From NCBI GenBank assembly GCA_020726505.1, contig JAHLEZ010000001.1:1302001-1366000 (forward strand): DNA of 64,000 bases, in the 5' to 3' direction. Numbering within the stretch: position 1 is the stretch's first letter; each line of letters starts with the position of its first letter. The notes under the pieces are model-generated. The model was not told the origin of the DNA and did not search any database. It saw only the letters and a program-made list of their open reading frames with translations. Below are positions 32,401 to 44,800 of the stretch, in pieces. Origin of the DNA: Leptodontidium sp. MPI-SDFR-AT-0119 (taxonomy: Eukaryota; Ascomycota; Leotiomycetes; Helotiales; Leptodontidiaceae). The position numbers and the translations under genes are program-made.

Positions 32401-33992
32401 GAGAAGCCGAGGAGAATGTCAGAAAGCTAGCCGAGGAACAGGCAGAAAGGAAGCAAAGGGAAAATATCCCGCAATCGATGGTAGAGCACATTCGCAGGTT
32501 CGATACCGCTGTCAGGAACAGCTTGGAGCTGAAACTTGCTGCGTACAACAGCAGAAAGGCCGCGGCAGTTGCAGCTGGCACTGTGTTCACCGAGAATGAA
32601 CCGACTCTGGACCATGAGGTTGAGCAACATCGCAACAGGGCAAGAGAAAAAGAGCAACACGATGCGCAGAAGCTACAACAGAAGATTGCGGAGCGAGCTG
32701 CCAGGGGAATTCCTTTGGTCCCAATTGATGATCTGCCCCCTGGGGTTGACGACGTTTATGCAGCATGGAAGGCTCAGCAGGTTAAAGAGGCTAAAGAAGT
32801 TGCGAGGAAAGCAGAAGAGAAGAAAGCAAAGGAAGACGCACTTAAGAAGTTCAACGAGGAAGCAGAGAAGGAACGTTTGAAAGCTCTTAAGGACGCCAAA
32901 GACGCAGCAGTTGAAAAGGAGGCCGCGGAGAAGAAAGCAGAAGAGGCGGCGGCTGCGGCTGCGAAGTTGACGCCTGGGATGAAGAGTCTCCAGATGAGAA
33001 GGATTTCGATGCAGCAACGAATCGCTGCGTTTGAAGCGCAACAGAAGGCTGAACGTGAAGCTAAGTTGAAGGCGGATTCTCAACAGCAGAGGCATCCCAC
33101 AGCTCTTGGCCAGATACCTTCCACGCCGACCAACTGGAATACAACCACGAACACTGGCAATCATACCATAAGTACGGGTGACCAGACCCCATTTAACCCG
33201 GATTCCCAAGATTTCATGGACGAGCAAGCTGCTATTGCTGCTAGTATCGAGGACCAGCGGGTTCAAAGAGAGAATCTCGAGGTAAACATTCTCATCCGGG
33301 CACAGACAGCTTGTCAGACCGTCGAGCAGTTCATCAAAGAACAAGGATTCAATTCAAAGGAAGAATACATCCTGAGCATGTTAAGGACCGATACCGTTCT
33401 TCCCCCTCCTTCATCACCCGCGCCGGCAGCAAGCCCAGCAGAAGGAGCTCTAATCAAGACTCTCCCTCCTCCAAAAGATAGATTCATTTCCTCCCGCGTG
33501 GCGATGAGGCTGAAGAGAGCTCGAGAGCAACTACGGCTCTCACTCCAACAAGGACTCAGCAGACGAGCCGCCTTCGAGAAGAAGTCACAACTCCAAATTG
33601 TTCGCTCACTAGGCTATTACGACATCGACGCCTACCTGAACAACCTCTCGAACAGTATCCGTCCAGAGGAAATCAACGACGACGTGCCCCCACCGCCATG
33701 TATCCCCAATCCACCTCCTCTGCCTCCCAACGCCACTAGATCCCAGCGTGACAGACGCAACGCGGAGGTTGCATCCATCAGCGAGCGGAGAACTATTGCC
33801 GCTGCGCCTGGAAATCGTGAAGCGGCCAAGAGAGCAGCGCTCTATCAGCGGTTCATCGATGCGGAGAATTTCCCTGTCGCGGCGCAGACGTTGGAGAGGA
33901 ATCCACCGCCGAGAGTGAGGATTTATGATACTACTGTTCCTGGGGGGCTTAGAAGGACTGGTGATTGTGATAGGATGAAGTTCGTGCTTTGA
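29476..33992 (+). CDS. Large uncharacterised coiled-coil protein
   Basis: I do not recognise the family. Exons 29476-30918 and 30966-33992 give 1489 residues. A further in-frame 54-bp segment, 31891-31944, has perfect intron signals (GTAAGT..TTTAG) and may also be removed (1471 residues). The N-terminus is basic and proline-rich, followed by an acidic middle (EDLDGDGIDPDWLDALQ) and a Trp-rich part (WWGPGG). From about residue 800 there is a long charged coiled coil rich in Lys/Glu/Ala (for example EKKAEEAAAAAAKL), and near the end the proline-rich PPPPCIPNPPPLPPN. It has no signal peptide or membrane segment. It could be a lineage-restricted scaffold protein. Confidence 0.82.
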
Positions 33993-35539
33993 ATTGGTGT
34001 TGGGGGTGGTTGGGCGATTGGAGGTGGTCTTGGGCGGGTTTTGAACGAGGGATGGGGAAACTGACTATCCTTTTGACAATTATTTTTGTTATACTTTTTC
34101 TTTCTTATGATTTTTTAGCTTTTGCTTTTTTGTATGGCTAGTTAGTAGAGTGGCTTGAATTGAAGGGGCATGCTGAGTTGTAGGTTTCGTTTGCCATTTT
34201 CTTTTTGAGTCTTCTTTTTAAGATATCTTGTAATGAAGTGATGGATCTATAGATTTTGCCTTGAATGATGATGAGTGGTTTGAAAACTTCTTATCTTGGT
34301 AAGAATCGAAATATGACCGCATGTTATCTTTTCGCATAATGTATAACATCCTGGTTTCCAAGAGAGTAGAGTACGGTACCGTATTAAGCCACCCGAAAAA
34401 AAATTTCTCTACACACTGGGGTAGATGAGCGAAGGCCACCCTCCCCGTCTTCAGAAGTTAAGAGCGGAGCTCTCTAAAACAGCTCCTTTTATCGTGAGGC
34501 TATGCTTAGATCAGAGAGTAAATACCGGGGCCAATTGAGACTTTCACCTTGAAGCTAAACAAGGAATGCAGAAATTTCTTTTCAGGAAAGTTAAGATTAG
34601 GACGGTAATTTACACCCCCAGGTCTTTGTTGTTACTGAAGCCCACAACCCCCTTCTTTTAGCGAACTCGCTTGCATGTCAAAAGAACCAGAACAACACTC
34701 CGCAGAACCCGGAGGAAAAGCTTACAGTAAGCAAATACAGTCCAATAAATCCCGCAAAAAACCCCCCAGAAACGCCATCTGATGTTCGGAAAGCCTAATA
34801 AATATGGTATGACGTTGACGAACGGCATAATCCTAGGACGGGTCAACAATCGGAGTTATTCCGGACGGATATGATTGGCGCGCAAGTATGACATCCCTAA
34901 CGAAGTAAGTAGTTCCTATTCGAGCTGTATCACCGATTTCCCCGCGTTGAGAAATGGTATAGGACAGGGTCTGAATAGCGTCAACTTTCAATTCCAACCA
35001 CTTAGTTAGTACTCCGGATGAATCAAACCTTTTCTCGAATATCATTGCACCGAGAGATCGTCCGGCGGGGTGGCGGGGATGGACGGGGAAAGCACCTGCA
35101 TGCGGCATCAGAAGGGGAGAGAGGGCGAGAAAGCCACCACCCGCTTGTCCCGTACCCCGCATGAGCTTGAATTTCGCCGCACTACCGGCATCACACGTTG
35201 TGTTCGTGGTAGTTTTGTACCTGAACGAACTGCCGATTGAGGGAATGATTGTCGGTCACTCAATCTCCTCATCTCACCTGCCCTGTCTTTGTGCCTGGTG
35301 TCTCTCGTATCGGCTGCATGTGCCTGGATACGTACCTACCTACCTACCTAGTCGTTGCTGGTGGTATGCTGGGATTCAGGAGATCGATCGACCTTGATTT
35401 TTAATACTTCGCACAAGCGCTGGTGAGCTGATGGATGGTACTGTAGGGAGGTACTGTACTTAGGTATATAAGCAGGCACTTACTCTCCCTATGGTGATTT
35501 CAACATGCCCGCGCAGAGTTCAGATCAGTCATTTTCATC
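33993..35539. other. Intergenic, 1.55 kb
   Basis: The 3' flank of the unknown gene, then the promoter of the GH35 gene with TACTGTAC at 35452-35459, a (TACC)n run around 35334-35349 and a TATA-like TATATAAG near 35465. No gene is recognised. Confidence 0.5.
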
Positions 35540-38500
35540 ATGAAGCTCCTTCGTGCTATCACAGTGTTTGCCTTTGCGGCGCAAGCTACTGCACTTTCTA
35601 TTGGAGGGAAGAATATGAAAATTGAGCGAGACAGTGATGGACTTCAAGACATCGTAAGTACAGTACTTTCAGCTATCTTCTCCCACACAGCCATGGAACT
35701 CGTGACTAATTGGACTGGACTAGGTTACATATGACGAGCACTCATTAATGGTCTACGGAGAACGCGTCTTCATTTTCAGCGGAGAATTTCACCCTTTCCG
35801 TCTCCCGGTCCCAAGTCTCTGGCTCGACGTCTTCCAGAAAATCAAAGCCCTAGGATTCAACGTCGTCTCATTCTACGTCGACTGGGCTCTCCTGGAAGGC
35901 AAGCCTGGCGTCTACACCGCAGAGGGCATCTTCGCCTTCGAGCCATTCTTCGATGCCGCGAAAGAAGCGGGCATTTACCTCCTCGCTCGCCCAGGGCCCT
36001 ACATCAATGCAGAGGCCAGCGGAGGTGGCTTCCCAGGATGGCTGCAGCGCATCTCGGGACAGCTCAGAACTCGCGCACCGGATTTCCTGGCTGCTACGGA
36101 TACGTACATGGCGGGCATTGGTGCTGCTATTGCCAAAGCTCAGATTACGAATGGTGGTCCAGTGATCCTCGTTCAGCCCGAGAATGAATATACTAATGGT
36201 GTCAATGGCGTTACTGGAGGATTCCCGGACCCTGTTTACTTTGCGTACGTCAACAAACAGCTTCGGGATGCTGGGATTGTGGTACCTCTCATCAGTAATG
36301 ACGCTTGTAAGTTGGCTGTTTAACAAGAAATTTCTAAGGAAGTCCTGACAATGTCTAGCTCCGAATGGATACTTCGCACCTGGGTTTTCGGTTAATGGTT
36401 CTACGGAAGGTAATGTTGATATCTACGGCCATGACAGCTACCCACTTGGCTTTGACTGTGCGAACCCTCGTACGTGGCCTGCTGGAAGGTTGCCGACGAA
36501 CTTCCATGCTACGCACGTAAAGCAAAGTCCAACTACGCCTTACGCGCTTGTTGAGTTCCAAGGTGGTTCTTTTGATCCTTGGGGAGGCCTGGTGAGTTGG
36601 TGGTTCGTCCCAAAAACTTGCAGGAGAAGCTAATGAGAGGCAGGGTTTTGATCAATGCTCTGAGCTTCTAAACATGGAATTTGAGCGAGTATTCTACAAG
36701 AACGATTTCGCCTCTGGGGCCGCCCTATTGAACATTTACATGATCTGTAAGTTCCTCTCGCCCCATATTCACAGCATACAAAACATACTGACTTGATAAG
36801 TCGGCGGAACGAACTGGGGAAACCTTGGACATCCTGGCGGATACACATCCTACGACTACGGATCCAGCATCGCCGAGAACCGCGAGGTATACAGAGAGAA
36901 GTACAGCGAGTTGAAGCTCGAAGCCAATTTCCTCAAAGTCTCACCCGCATACCTCACCTCGAGCGTAGGAACTACCACTACTGGAAAGTATACCGATTCC
37001 AGCACCATCTTCACCACGCCCCTCTTTGGGAATGGCTCAGCAACGAACTTCTACATCGTTAGACATTCCGACTACCAGACCACGGCTGCTGCTACTTACA
37101 AGTTGACTGTAACCACCAGCAAGGGGGCTCTTACGATTCCGCAACTCGACGGGACCTTGACTCTCAGTGGGCGGGATTCGAAATGGCATGTCACTGATTA
37201 CGATCTTGGAGGGACGACGCTCCTGTACTCGTCAGCGGAGATCTTCACCTGGAAGAAGTTCGATGGGAAGACTGTCCTTGTTGTTTATGGTGGACCGGGA
37301 GAACAGCATGAACTTGCTCTTGTCTCTGATAGTTCTGCGAAGATTGTTGAGGGTGCTGATGTTACCACCAAGAGCGTGAACGGCTCGGCTGTCCTCAATT
37401 GGAAGACTTCGTCGACTCGTCGTGTTGTTCAAGTTGGAAGCACTTTCGTCTATATCCTGGACAGGAACTCTGCTTACAATTACTGGGTTCCTGATTTTGT
37501 TCGGAATGATAAGTGGGGAGCATAGTAAGTTATTTCCCGCTTCAATTTCAGGGCATTTTTAACTGATGAAAATTAGTACTTCCAGCATCGGAAACACAGC
37601 ATCAGTCATCGTCGAAGCTGGATATCTTGTCCGATCAGTCTCCATCAACAACAAAGCTCTTCACATCAACGGAGATCTCAACGCAACTGTTCCAATAAAA
37701 GTCCTTGGCGCACCCGCAGGCTTGAACTCTTTGCACTTCAACAGCGCCAAGCTGGACTACAAAGTCGACTCCGTCACAGGAGAGTGGTCATCTACTCTTC
37801 AGTACAACGAACCCAAGATTGACCTCCCAGATCTATCTTCTTTGAGCTGGAAATACCTCGACGACCTTCCAGAGATCCAGTCAACATACGATGACTCTGC
37901 CTGGACGAAGGCGGACCGCACCACTTCCACCAATCCATTCAAGTTACAAACCCCAACCTCACTCTTCAGCAGCGACTACGGCTACCACACAGGCGTCCTC
38001 ATCTACCGCGGCCACTTCACCGCCACAGGCAGCGAAAGCACGCTCGTGATCCGCACTCAAGGAGGAAGTGCCTTCGGTTCTTCCGTGTGGTTGAACTCAA
38101 CCTATCTCGGTTCATGGGCAGGCATCGACAGAGCCGACAGCAACAACAGCACATACACACTTCCCAACCTCACCGCAGGCAAGACCTACATCTTCACCGT
38201 CGTGATCGACAACAACGGCCTAGACGAGAACTGGGTCGTCGGCGCCGAAGGCATGAAATCGCCCCGCGGAATCTTGAACTACAACCTAGCAGGCCACGCC
38301 CAGAGCGACATCTCCTGGAAACTAACAGGCAATCTCGGCGGGGAGTCTTATATCGATAAAACTCGTGGGCCGCTGAATGAAGGCGGTTTGTATGCCGAGA
38401 GACAGGGCTTCACGCAGCCGTACCCCCCGAATAGGGATTGGGCTGCTGGATCGCCTGTCAAGGGGATAAGTGAGCCCGGTGTCGGTTTTTATCAGGCGAG

Positions 38501-38915
38501 CTTCTCGCTTGATTTGCCGAATGACTATGATGTGCCCCTGAGCTTCAGCTTTGGGAACACGACGATCGATGGCGCGGTTGCGGATTATAGGGCCCAGCTT
38601 TGGGTTAATGGGTATCAGTTTGGGAAGTATGTGAATAATGTTGGGCCGCAGTCTGAGTTCCCTGTTCCGGAAGGTATGTTGATCTCCGGTGATGTGAGAG
38701 AGAGAGAGAGTGAGTGAGTGGAAAACTGACGGAAGTTAGGTGTTTTGAACTATCACGGCCAGAATTGGCTTGCTATCGAGCTTTGGGCTCAGCAAGCTAC
38801 AGGTGCTCACTTGACGGACTTCACGTTGAAAGCCGGCACTCCAGTGTGGACATCCAAGGACCGTCCAGAGATGGTACCTCGACCAGCGTACAGCAAGAGA
38901 GCTGGTGCATATTGA
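35540..38915 (+). CDS. Secreted beta-galactosidase, GH35
   Basis: Hydrolyses terminal beta-galactosides of plant cell-wall polymers outside the cell. Seven exons: 35540-35653, 35724-36306, 36359-36591, 36644-36746, 36801-37524, 37577-38673 and 38740-38915; 1009 residues. The signal peptide is [20 protein letters not shown]. The catalytic barrel shows [16 protein letters not shown], the conserved [10 protein letters not shown], the acid/base Glu in LVQPENEY, the nucleophile Glu in YALVEFQGG, and [10 protein letters not shown] (its Phe codon split by an intron). Beta-sandwich domains 2-5 follow, ending with the jelly-roll type [15 protein letters not shown] and [16 protein letters not shown]. 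There are many N-glycosylation sequons. The length matches fungal GH35 (about 1000 residues). Intron 6 holds a GAGA microsatellite. Confidence 0.95.
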
Positions 38916-39010
38916 AGGAGAACAAAACAAAATGATTTCGAATGTCTAATACGACTGGGTATTCCTATTCTACAGATCTCCAAGCAAAAATGTACTGTAC
39001 ATCATTCAGC

Positions 39011-40324
39011 CTAAGAGGGCCGAAGTAGAAAAGTGGCGATGATAGTGACGATCGCTGCTCCTGTAGCAGCGCCTTCTAATGCAATGAGAGTTATATCCTG
39101 TTTGCGTATTTCCACGACTCTGTTGCTGAATAGGTCTTGAAATGTCGCTTGGGCTTTGTATGCCCATACCGACGATCGTGCTCTGAGCTTCATGAGCTCG
39201 GTTGGTATGTGGACATCTGCTGGGTCGACGGGGGTGTTCTCCTCTGGCCCCGTCTCTTGCTCGCCTTCTATACATGCCACGACCGCATCGACCGCAGGTT
39301 TTGAAGTAGCAGATCCGCTTTCAGCCTCTTCCTCTAGCTCTTGGATTCCCGCAGCTACCACACCATCTAAGGGCACATCCGCTATCTTCGTAACATCATG
39401 ACTCCTTTCCTGCGCAGCAAACTTCTCCTTCTCCAGCGCTTCTCTGACCTTCTCCTCAAAGCCATGCACTAGCCTCCTCCTCCTCCACGGCTCAAAGCCA
39501 AACTGGAAGACCAGAAACAATAACACATTAACACCCATCAGCCCCCACGTTCCCCACGTACTCATGCGCCTGATCTTATCACTCCAGATCTGCTCCTCGT
39601 GGTACCGACTGAGGATACTACTGCTGAGCTTACTAGCGGCATGTTCAGCCTCCCTCTCCGCATCCGCTAGCCGCGTAGCAGCCTCCTGCACCGCCTGCTC
39701 ATTCGTATGATCCATCCTATACAGCGCCGTAAACCTCTCCAGATCAATGGGCGTCCAGCTATCCTTCCTCGCCAACAGGCCCGTGACTTCTCTCTGCGTG
39801 GATGCCCTGTCCGCAACAGTCGTCTTGTATGTGAGCCGCGAGGAACGCACTGCTTCTTGCGCTTCGGATACCCGCTTCTCGAGGAGGGTGATGCGTTCTT
39901 TGAGGGCTTCGATACCGGAGTAGCCTGTTAGATCGTTGATTCGCTGAGAGGCGATGAAGATATTGCCTTGCAGGTGGTCCATTAGGTGGGAGAAGCGTTT
40001 TGTAACTGCCATTCTGCGGCCCTCTTCTGCGGATGGGAGGTCGGTCGGCTCATCTTCTGGGATTGGGGTTGATTGCGCATTTCCTGCAGCTGGAGGGGGA
40101 GATGATGGAGTAGAGGCAGCTGCGTCTGATGGAGTTGACGGAGGAGGTGGTGGTTTGGGAGAATCGGCGAAGTGCCGTGCTTGTGTTCGGATTCTACATT
40201 GTATACAGGTGGATGGGCGCAGCGGTGCCCGGCTACTGGATATTCGAAGGGATTGTCTGGCTGTAGAAGACGCAATTGAGTCGAGGAGGAAGAGCCTTGG
40301 GACGAATCGAGCCAGTGGCTGCAT
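39011..40324 (-). CDS. SHE9: She9/Mdm33-like mitochondrial inner-membrane protein
   Basis: Shapes mitochondria, probably in inner-membrane fission. A single exon of 437 residues from the Met at 40324; the frame is open to an earlier Met at 40384. The N-terminus MQPLARFVPRLFLLDS, followed by an Arg/Ser-rich stretch, is a good mitochondrial presequence. Then come a Pro/Ser-rich linker, a long coiled coil (GYSGIEALKERITLLEKRV and on, to about residue 245), and a membrane segment in STWGTWGLMGVNVLLFLVFQ followed by EPWRRRRLV. A second hydrophobic segment lies at the extreme C-terminus (GAATGAAIVTIIATFLL). This order matches the family. It is head to head with the HAD phosphatase. Confidence 0.9.
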   Translation of the reverse strand: MQPLARFVPRLFLLDSIASSTARQSLRISSSRAPLRPSTCIQCRIRTQARHFADSPKPPPPPSTPSDAAASTPSSPPPAAGNAQSTPIPEDEPTDLPSAEEGRRMAVTKRFSHLMDHLQGNIFIASQRINDLTGYSGIEALKERITLLEKRVSEAQEAVRSSRLTYKTTVADRASTQREVTGLLARKDSWTPIDLERFTALYRMDHTNEQAVQEAATRLADAEREAEHAASKLSSSILSRYHEEQIWSDKIRRMSTWGTWGLMGVNVLLFLVFQFGFEPWRRRRLVHGFEEKVREALEKEKFAAQERSHDVTKIADVPLDGVVAAGIQELEEEAESGSATSKPAVDAVVACIEGEQETGPEENTPVDPADVHIPTELMKLRARSSVWAYKAQATFQDLFSNRVVEIRKQDITLIALEGAATGAAIVTIIATFLLRPS

Positions 40325-40910
40325 GGCCGGCGTCCCTTTCCTTTCCTCGAGGTCGGGCGGGCTGGTTGACTGGCGGGCGATCAAAGAGTGTGAGTGGTGT
40401 TGAAGCTTCGGGCGTGCTTTTTCTCGAGGTTGAAGCTCTCTGAAGTCCCGAGATGAGATCGGCTGGTTCGCTTCTCACCGCCGAGCCCCACCAACCGTTC
40501 CAAGCCAAAGGGTCCAGTTTCACCCCCACCATCCATCCTAACCCATCTGCCTTCTACTCAACGATTGATCTGCACTCACTACTCACTCTTTAGATTGAAA
40601 ATTTCCCTCTAGGATAGATAGTTGTCCTTCTTTTACTATTGTTTATAGACTCATCAGTATCCTAGAATTCCTTTTCTACCAGTGTTCAAAGGTCAGTACA
40701 TTTATTTCATTCTGCAACTCAACACCTGGGAAGGGTTTCGACGTCATCTGCAAGAAATATATTTCTGCCACGCCCAGTACACGCCCCTCTACACCGATTC
40801 TCTCTTTCTCCTATCTACTATTAAATCCCCCTCCCTCTCTCTTGTCATATCCCATTCTCCAATTCATTATTAACATTAATATCTCCAGTTCCCAAACCCC
40901 AACATTCAAG
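40325..40910. other. Divergent promoter of SHE9 and the HAD phosphatase
   Basis: The 586 bp between the two start codons. Pyrimidine-rich tracts precede the HAD start codon. No gene is seen. Confidence 0.55.
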
Positions 40911-41883
40911 ATGGGCTCCACCTCCACACTCCCCGCAATGGCATCCTCGCCCAAATACATCTTCTTCACCGACTTCGACGGCACCATCACACAGCGCGAC
41001 TCCAACGACTTCCTAACCGACAACCTAGGCTACGGGCAGGTCCTCCGCAAGCAGGGCAACCAAGACGTGCTGCACGACCGCATGTCCTTCCGGGACTCCT
41101 TCCGGGGGATGATGGACTCGGTCAAGACACCCTACGACCAATGCATCAAGACGCTTCTTGAGAACATAAAGCTGGATTCGGGATTCAAGGAGTTCTTTGA
41201 GTGGGCGAGAAGGAATAATATGCCTGTTGTGGTGCTGAGTAGTGGCATGGAGCCGATTATCCGCGCGCTGTTGACGCATCTGGTTGGTAAGGAGGCGGAT
41301 GAGATTCAGATTGTTAGTAATGATGTTGCGCCGAGGGATGGGAAGAGTATCAATGAGGAGGGGGGATGGCAGATTGTTTTCCATGACGAGAGGTGAGTTT
41401 GGCTTTCGTCTGAAGCGCGTGTTACTTGCTGGTTGGAGCATGGAGCGTAGAAAGAGTATTGGAGCTGATATTCCTGTGATCTTAGTCATTTCGGCCACGA
41501 CAAATCCCTTGAGATCAGACCGTATGGTCAACTCCCAGACAGTGAACGGCCTATCATGTTCTACGCCGGTGATGGAGTTTCAGACCTTTCTGCTGCGAAG
41601 GAAACTGATTTGCTGTTTGCGAAGAAAGGACATGGTAAGCCCCGTTGCGCCTCCATATCTAATTCTCAACCAATATCGAAATTCTGTACAAAACGAGGAG
41701 TAAAAGCTGACAAGAGGACAACTAGACCTCATAACCTACTGCGTTCGCGAATCCGTCCCCTTCACCGTCTTCGAAGACTGGTCCTCGATCCTAGCCGACG
41801 TGAAGAAAGTCGTGGCCGGCGAGACAACAGTTCAAAAACTCTCCGCCTCTGGTCTAGCCGAGTTTGCGAAAGGTGGGAAATGA
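40911..41883 (+). CDS. HAD-superfamily phosphatase (phosphoserine phosphatase/MtnX-like)
   Basis: Small soluble Mg-dependent phosphatase; the yeast YNL010W product is of this kind. The substrate is not known. Exons 40911-41392, 41486-41634 and 41726-41883 give 262 residues. Motif I is FFTDFDGTIT with the nucleophile Asp. Motif II is VVVLSSGM. Lys and the motif IV acidic pair are in MFYAGDGVSDLSAA. The N-terminal MGSTSTLPAMASSP is short and probably cytosolic. Start chosen at the ATG in AAGATGGGC, since upstream Mets add only low-complexity text. Confidence 0.92.
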
Positions 41884-44800
41884 GAACAAGACGGACGGCC
41901 GTGAAATAGAGCATAGACCGGTATTATAAAGTCCTGCACGTGGAATTGGAGTAGGATAGATAGAAGTGTTGATAGAGTAAAGAGTATAGAACGTCCGTTT
42001 GGATAGATTGGAATGGAACTGATCGATTTTTGTCGTGACCTTGCCTTATCGGTCGTTGACACTCGACTTATGGAGTAAGATGTGAGGTTTTTGAGTGTGT
42101 TGTAGATGGTGGGTGGCATTGTTTGTGTGCCTCGCTTCCGGCAAAGGAGGCAGCAAAAGAAAGGAGGAAGTGGATATGTTTCTTGAAAGTAGCACTTGCG
42201 CAACCGTAGGGACTAAGTACTGTGGTAGGATAAGATTTGAAGAGTCAATATGGAGAGATGAGATGAGCCGTGCTGGCATGCAGGTGTTGAATGCATAGAC
42301 ACTGGAGCAGAGAAATGTAGAGATGGGAGAGGTGGTACTAGAGAGAATAGGGAGAAGAGGCGATGGGTATTACGCTAGAACGCGAGCCAAGTGTTGAAAA
42401 TGAACGAAAGGGACAGATGTACTACTATCCCAAGATATGTACTCTACCTCAAGTAAGGCATGGCACAGAAATATAAGCATCAAAAAAGAGAGCGTTGGGC
42501 AGGCTGGAGAGGAGAAACTTGCTCACTCTCCATACTACTGTACTCAAGAAAGCCAAAATACACAGAGGCCAAGTTACTGAGGGTCCAAGAGCTCGGGAGA
42601 TTTGACTCTACAATCAAGAATACTGGCCGATCGTACTCTGTCCTTCTCGCTCACTTGAATTTCTTCGCGCGCGCTTCTCAATTGTCAATTGTCGAATACG
42701 GTAATCATGTTTGTGATTCGTACCGCGTTATCTGGTTTTCGATAGCTCAGATTTCAGATTTCTTTAATGGACACCGTGCAGCAGATCACTCGTCAATCAC
42801 CTCAATCTAATCTTATTTCAAAATGTTTCAATACACGCACGCACACGCACGCACATACACAAACAGCGCCCATGCACGCACACAAACACGCCCCGGAAAC
42901 GAGCTCGCTCGTCCCGAAAAAGCAGTCTGTCTCCACTGAATGTTTTGTTTTGTTGAAACACAGTTGAAAAAGCTCCGAGAGAGGAGATTAAACGATTGTG
43001 TTTGACCGTGTTTGCTTTACCTTCGAGATCGCAGATGGAGGAGATGAAAGGAAAGGGAAGAAGAGTGGAAAAAACGGGAAAGGAGAAGAATACAGTTCGG
43101 GCTAGATACGAACGAGTATTAAAACAACGCAGGGCAAAGCATATCGTGGAATAGTACAGTATTGGCAAGAGAGAGAAACTCGTGGCGATCAAACGGATCA
43201 GGAGTTTTATCGGAGGACGGGATTATTGACTGGATGTGCATGTTGCCCTGACCTGACCCGACCGCAACCCTGGTTGAGGGATGGATGCAGCACTGCAGGC
43301 GAAGGATGAAGTGAACCCTTGCACACTCATCTCCGAAGAGATCCTGGGATGCTGGGAATCATCGAACACAAAAGCACGCGTCCCTCCGCTACCAGTGTGG
43401 GATAGTATCGGTTGACGACGACGACGACACACATGAGATGGTGAGATAAGAAGAGTTGGATGGATGATGAAGGAGGGGATAAAACGGATGAAGTATGAAT
43501 GGAACTGGCCTTCTTCTCTGCGTAGCTGCATTGTAAATACACATCTGAAAAGAGTTTATTTTTACGAGACAAAAGTTGGCAATTTTTGTTTCGGTACCTG
43601 CATCAGCGCAGCGCGTGGATGACAACGAAAAAAACGCAAACGCGGGGGAGGGAAGGAGAAGCGAAGGGTATTCGCTTCCAGGACTTTTCTGGGATTCTAA
43701 AACGAGAGACCATACACACCGCACGCCGGAATTGACATGCCTCCTCTGCCTCTGGTTTGATCTGGTCCGGTATTTTAGAACAAATCATGCAATGCAATGC
43801 GATGCGATAGTGGCGATGGCATAATAACGGTGCATGAAGGGTTTCTGGTGTTCTGAAATAAGAGGTTATGGGGAATGTGTCTGGTTTCTTGACGAGGGCT
43901 TTTGGAACGCATGATAACGCGGGGGGGGAAGCTTCAGGTTTGAATAGGGGAGGGTTGTTTGTAGCGAGGCGAGGTCTAGGTTTTCTATGTTGAAGTTTTA
44001 GGAAGGTCTAGGAAGGGATCCCTTGAGTTGAGGAGCAAGAAAGAAGTCTTTCAAAATGTTGATTTCAAATATGGGATGAACTCAACAGCCTCGTCTTTAC
44101 TTTTTGCCGTTGGCCCAGCATCCGTAACAAGAAACAGAACTGCATAGCGAGTAACGGCTTTACGTCTAGGGAGAAGCCCTGAGTCCATGTTGAAGGAACA
44201 AGACTGGGTTGGTCATCTCTTATCTAGTTCTCGGGACTGAGAGTGGTTTATGCTTAATCCAAACATAGACGATCAACGATTATGCAAACATTATGCAGCA
44301 TCTGGTGGCATCTAAAATGGAACAGTTCAACCAAGCACAAGCCTTCAACCTATGACAAGCAAGTGTCAGCACTTAGGCGCTGCAACTGATTGGCGGATTG
44401 GCGCGGTGATACTTAATATAAAGTAGGTTCTAACCTTACCGCATGTCGTCTGGATTTGGCAATTGTTTCTGCACGTCTCTGCAGGTCTCTCGCACCGTCT
44501 CCACGCTCATTTCCCGTGGAGGAGGAAGCTAGACTTCTTGAGGCAGCACGTCACAGAAGCGAGTGAAACGTGCAGGTCTCTAATTCCACGCGAAACCAAT
44601 AGCGAGCTGAAAAAAGCCCCGAGAGGATTTCATGACACGCGGGAGCAGGGGAGAGCGGAGTGGGAAGAAAATAAATAAATGAAAAACCGCTGTCTGAGCG
44701 AAAGGGAAAAGAGGAAAAAAAGAAGAGAGAAACATAAAAGTCTCAGATAGCTGCTGTCGGGCAGGACTTATGCAGGTTCAGAATGGGTTGTCTGCTTTTA

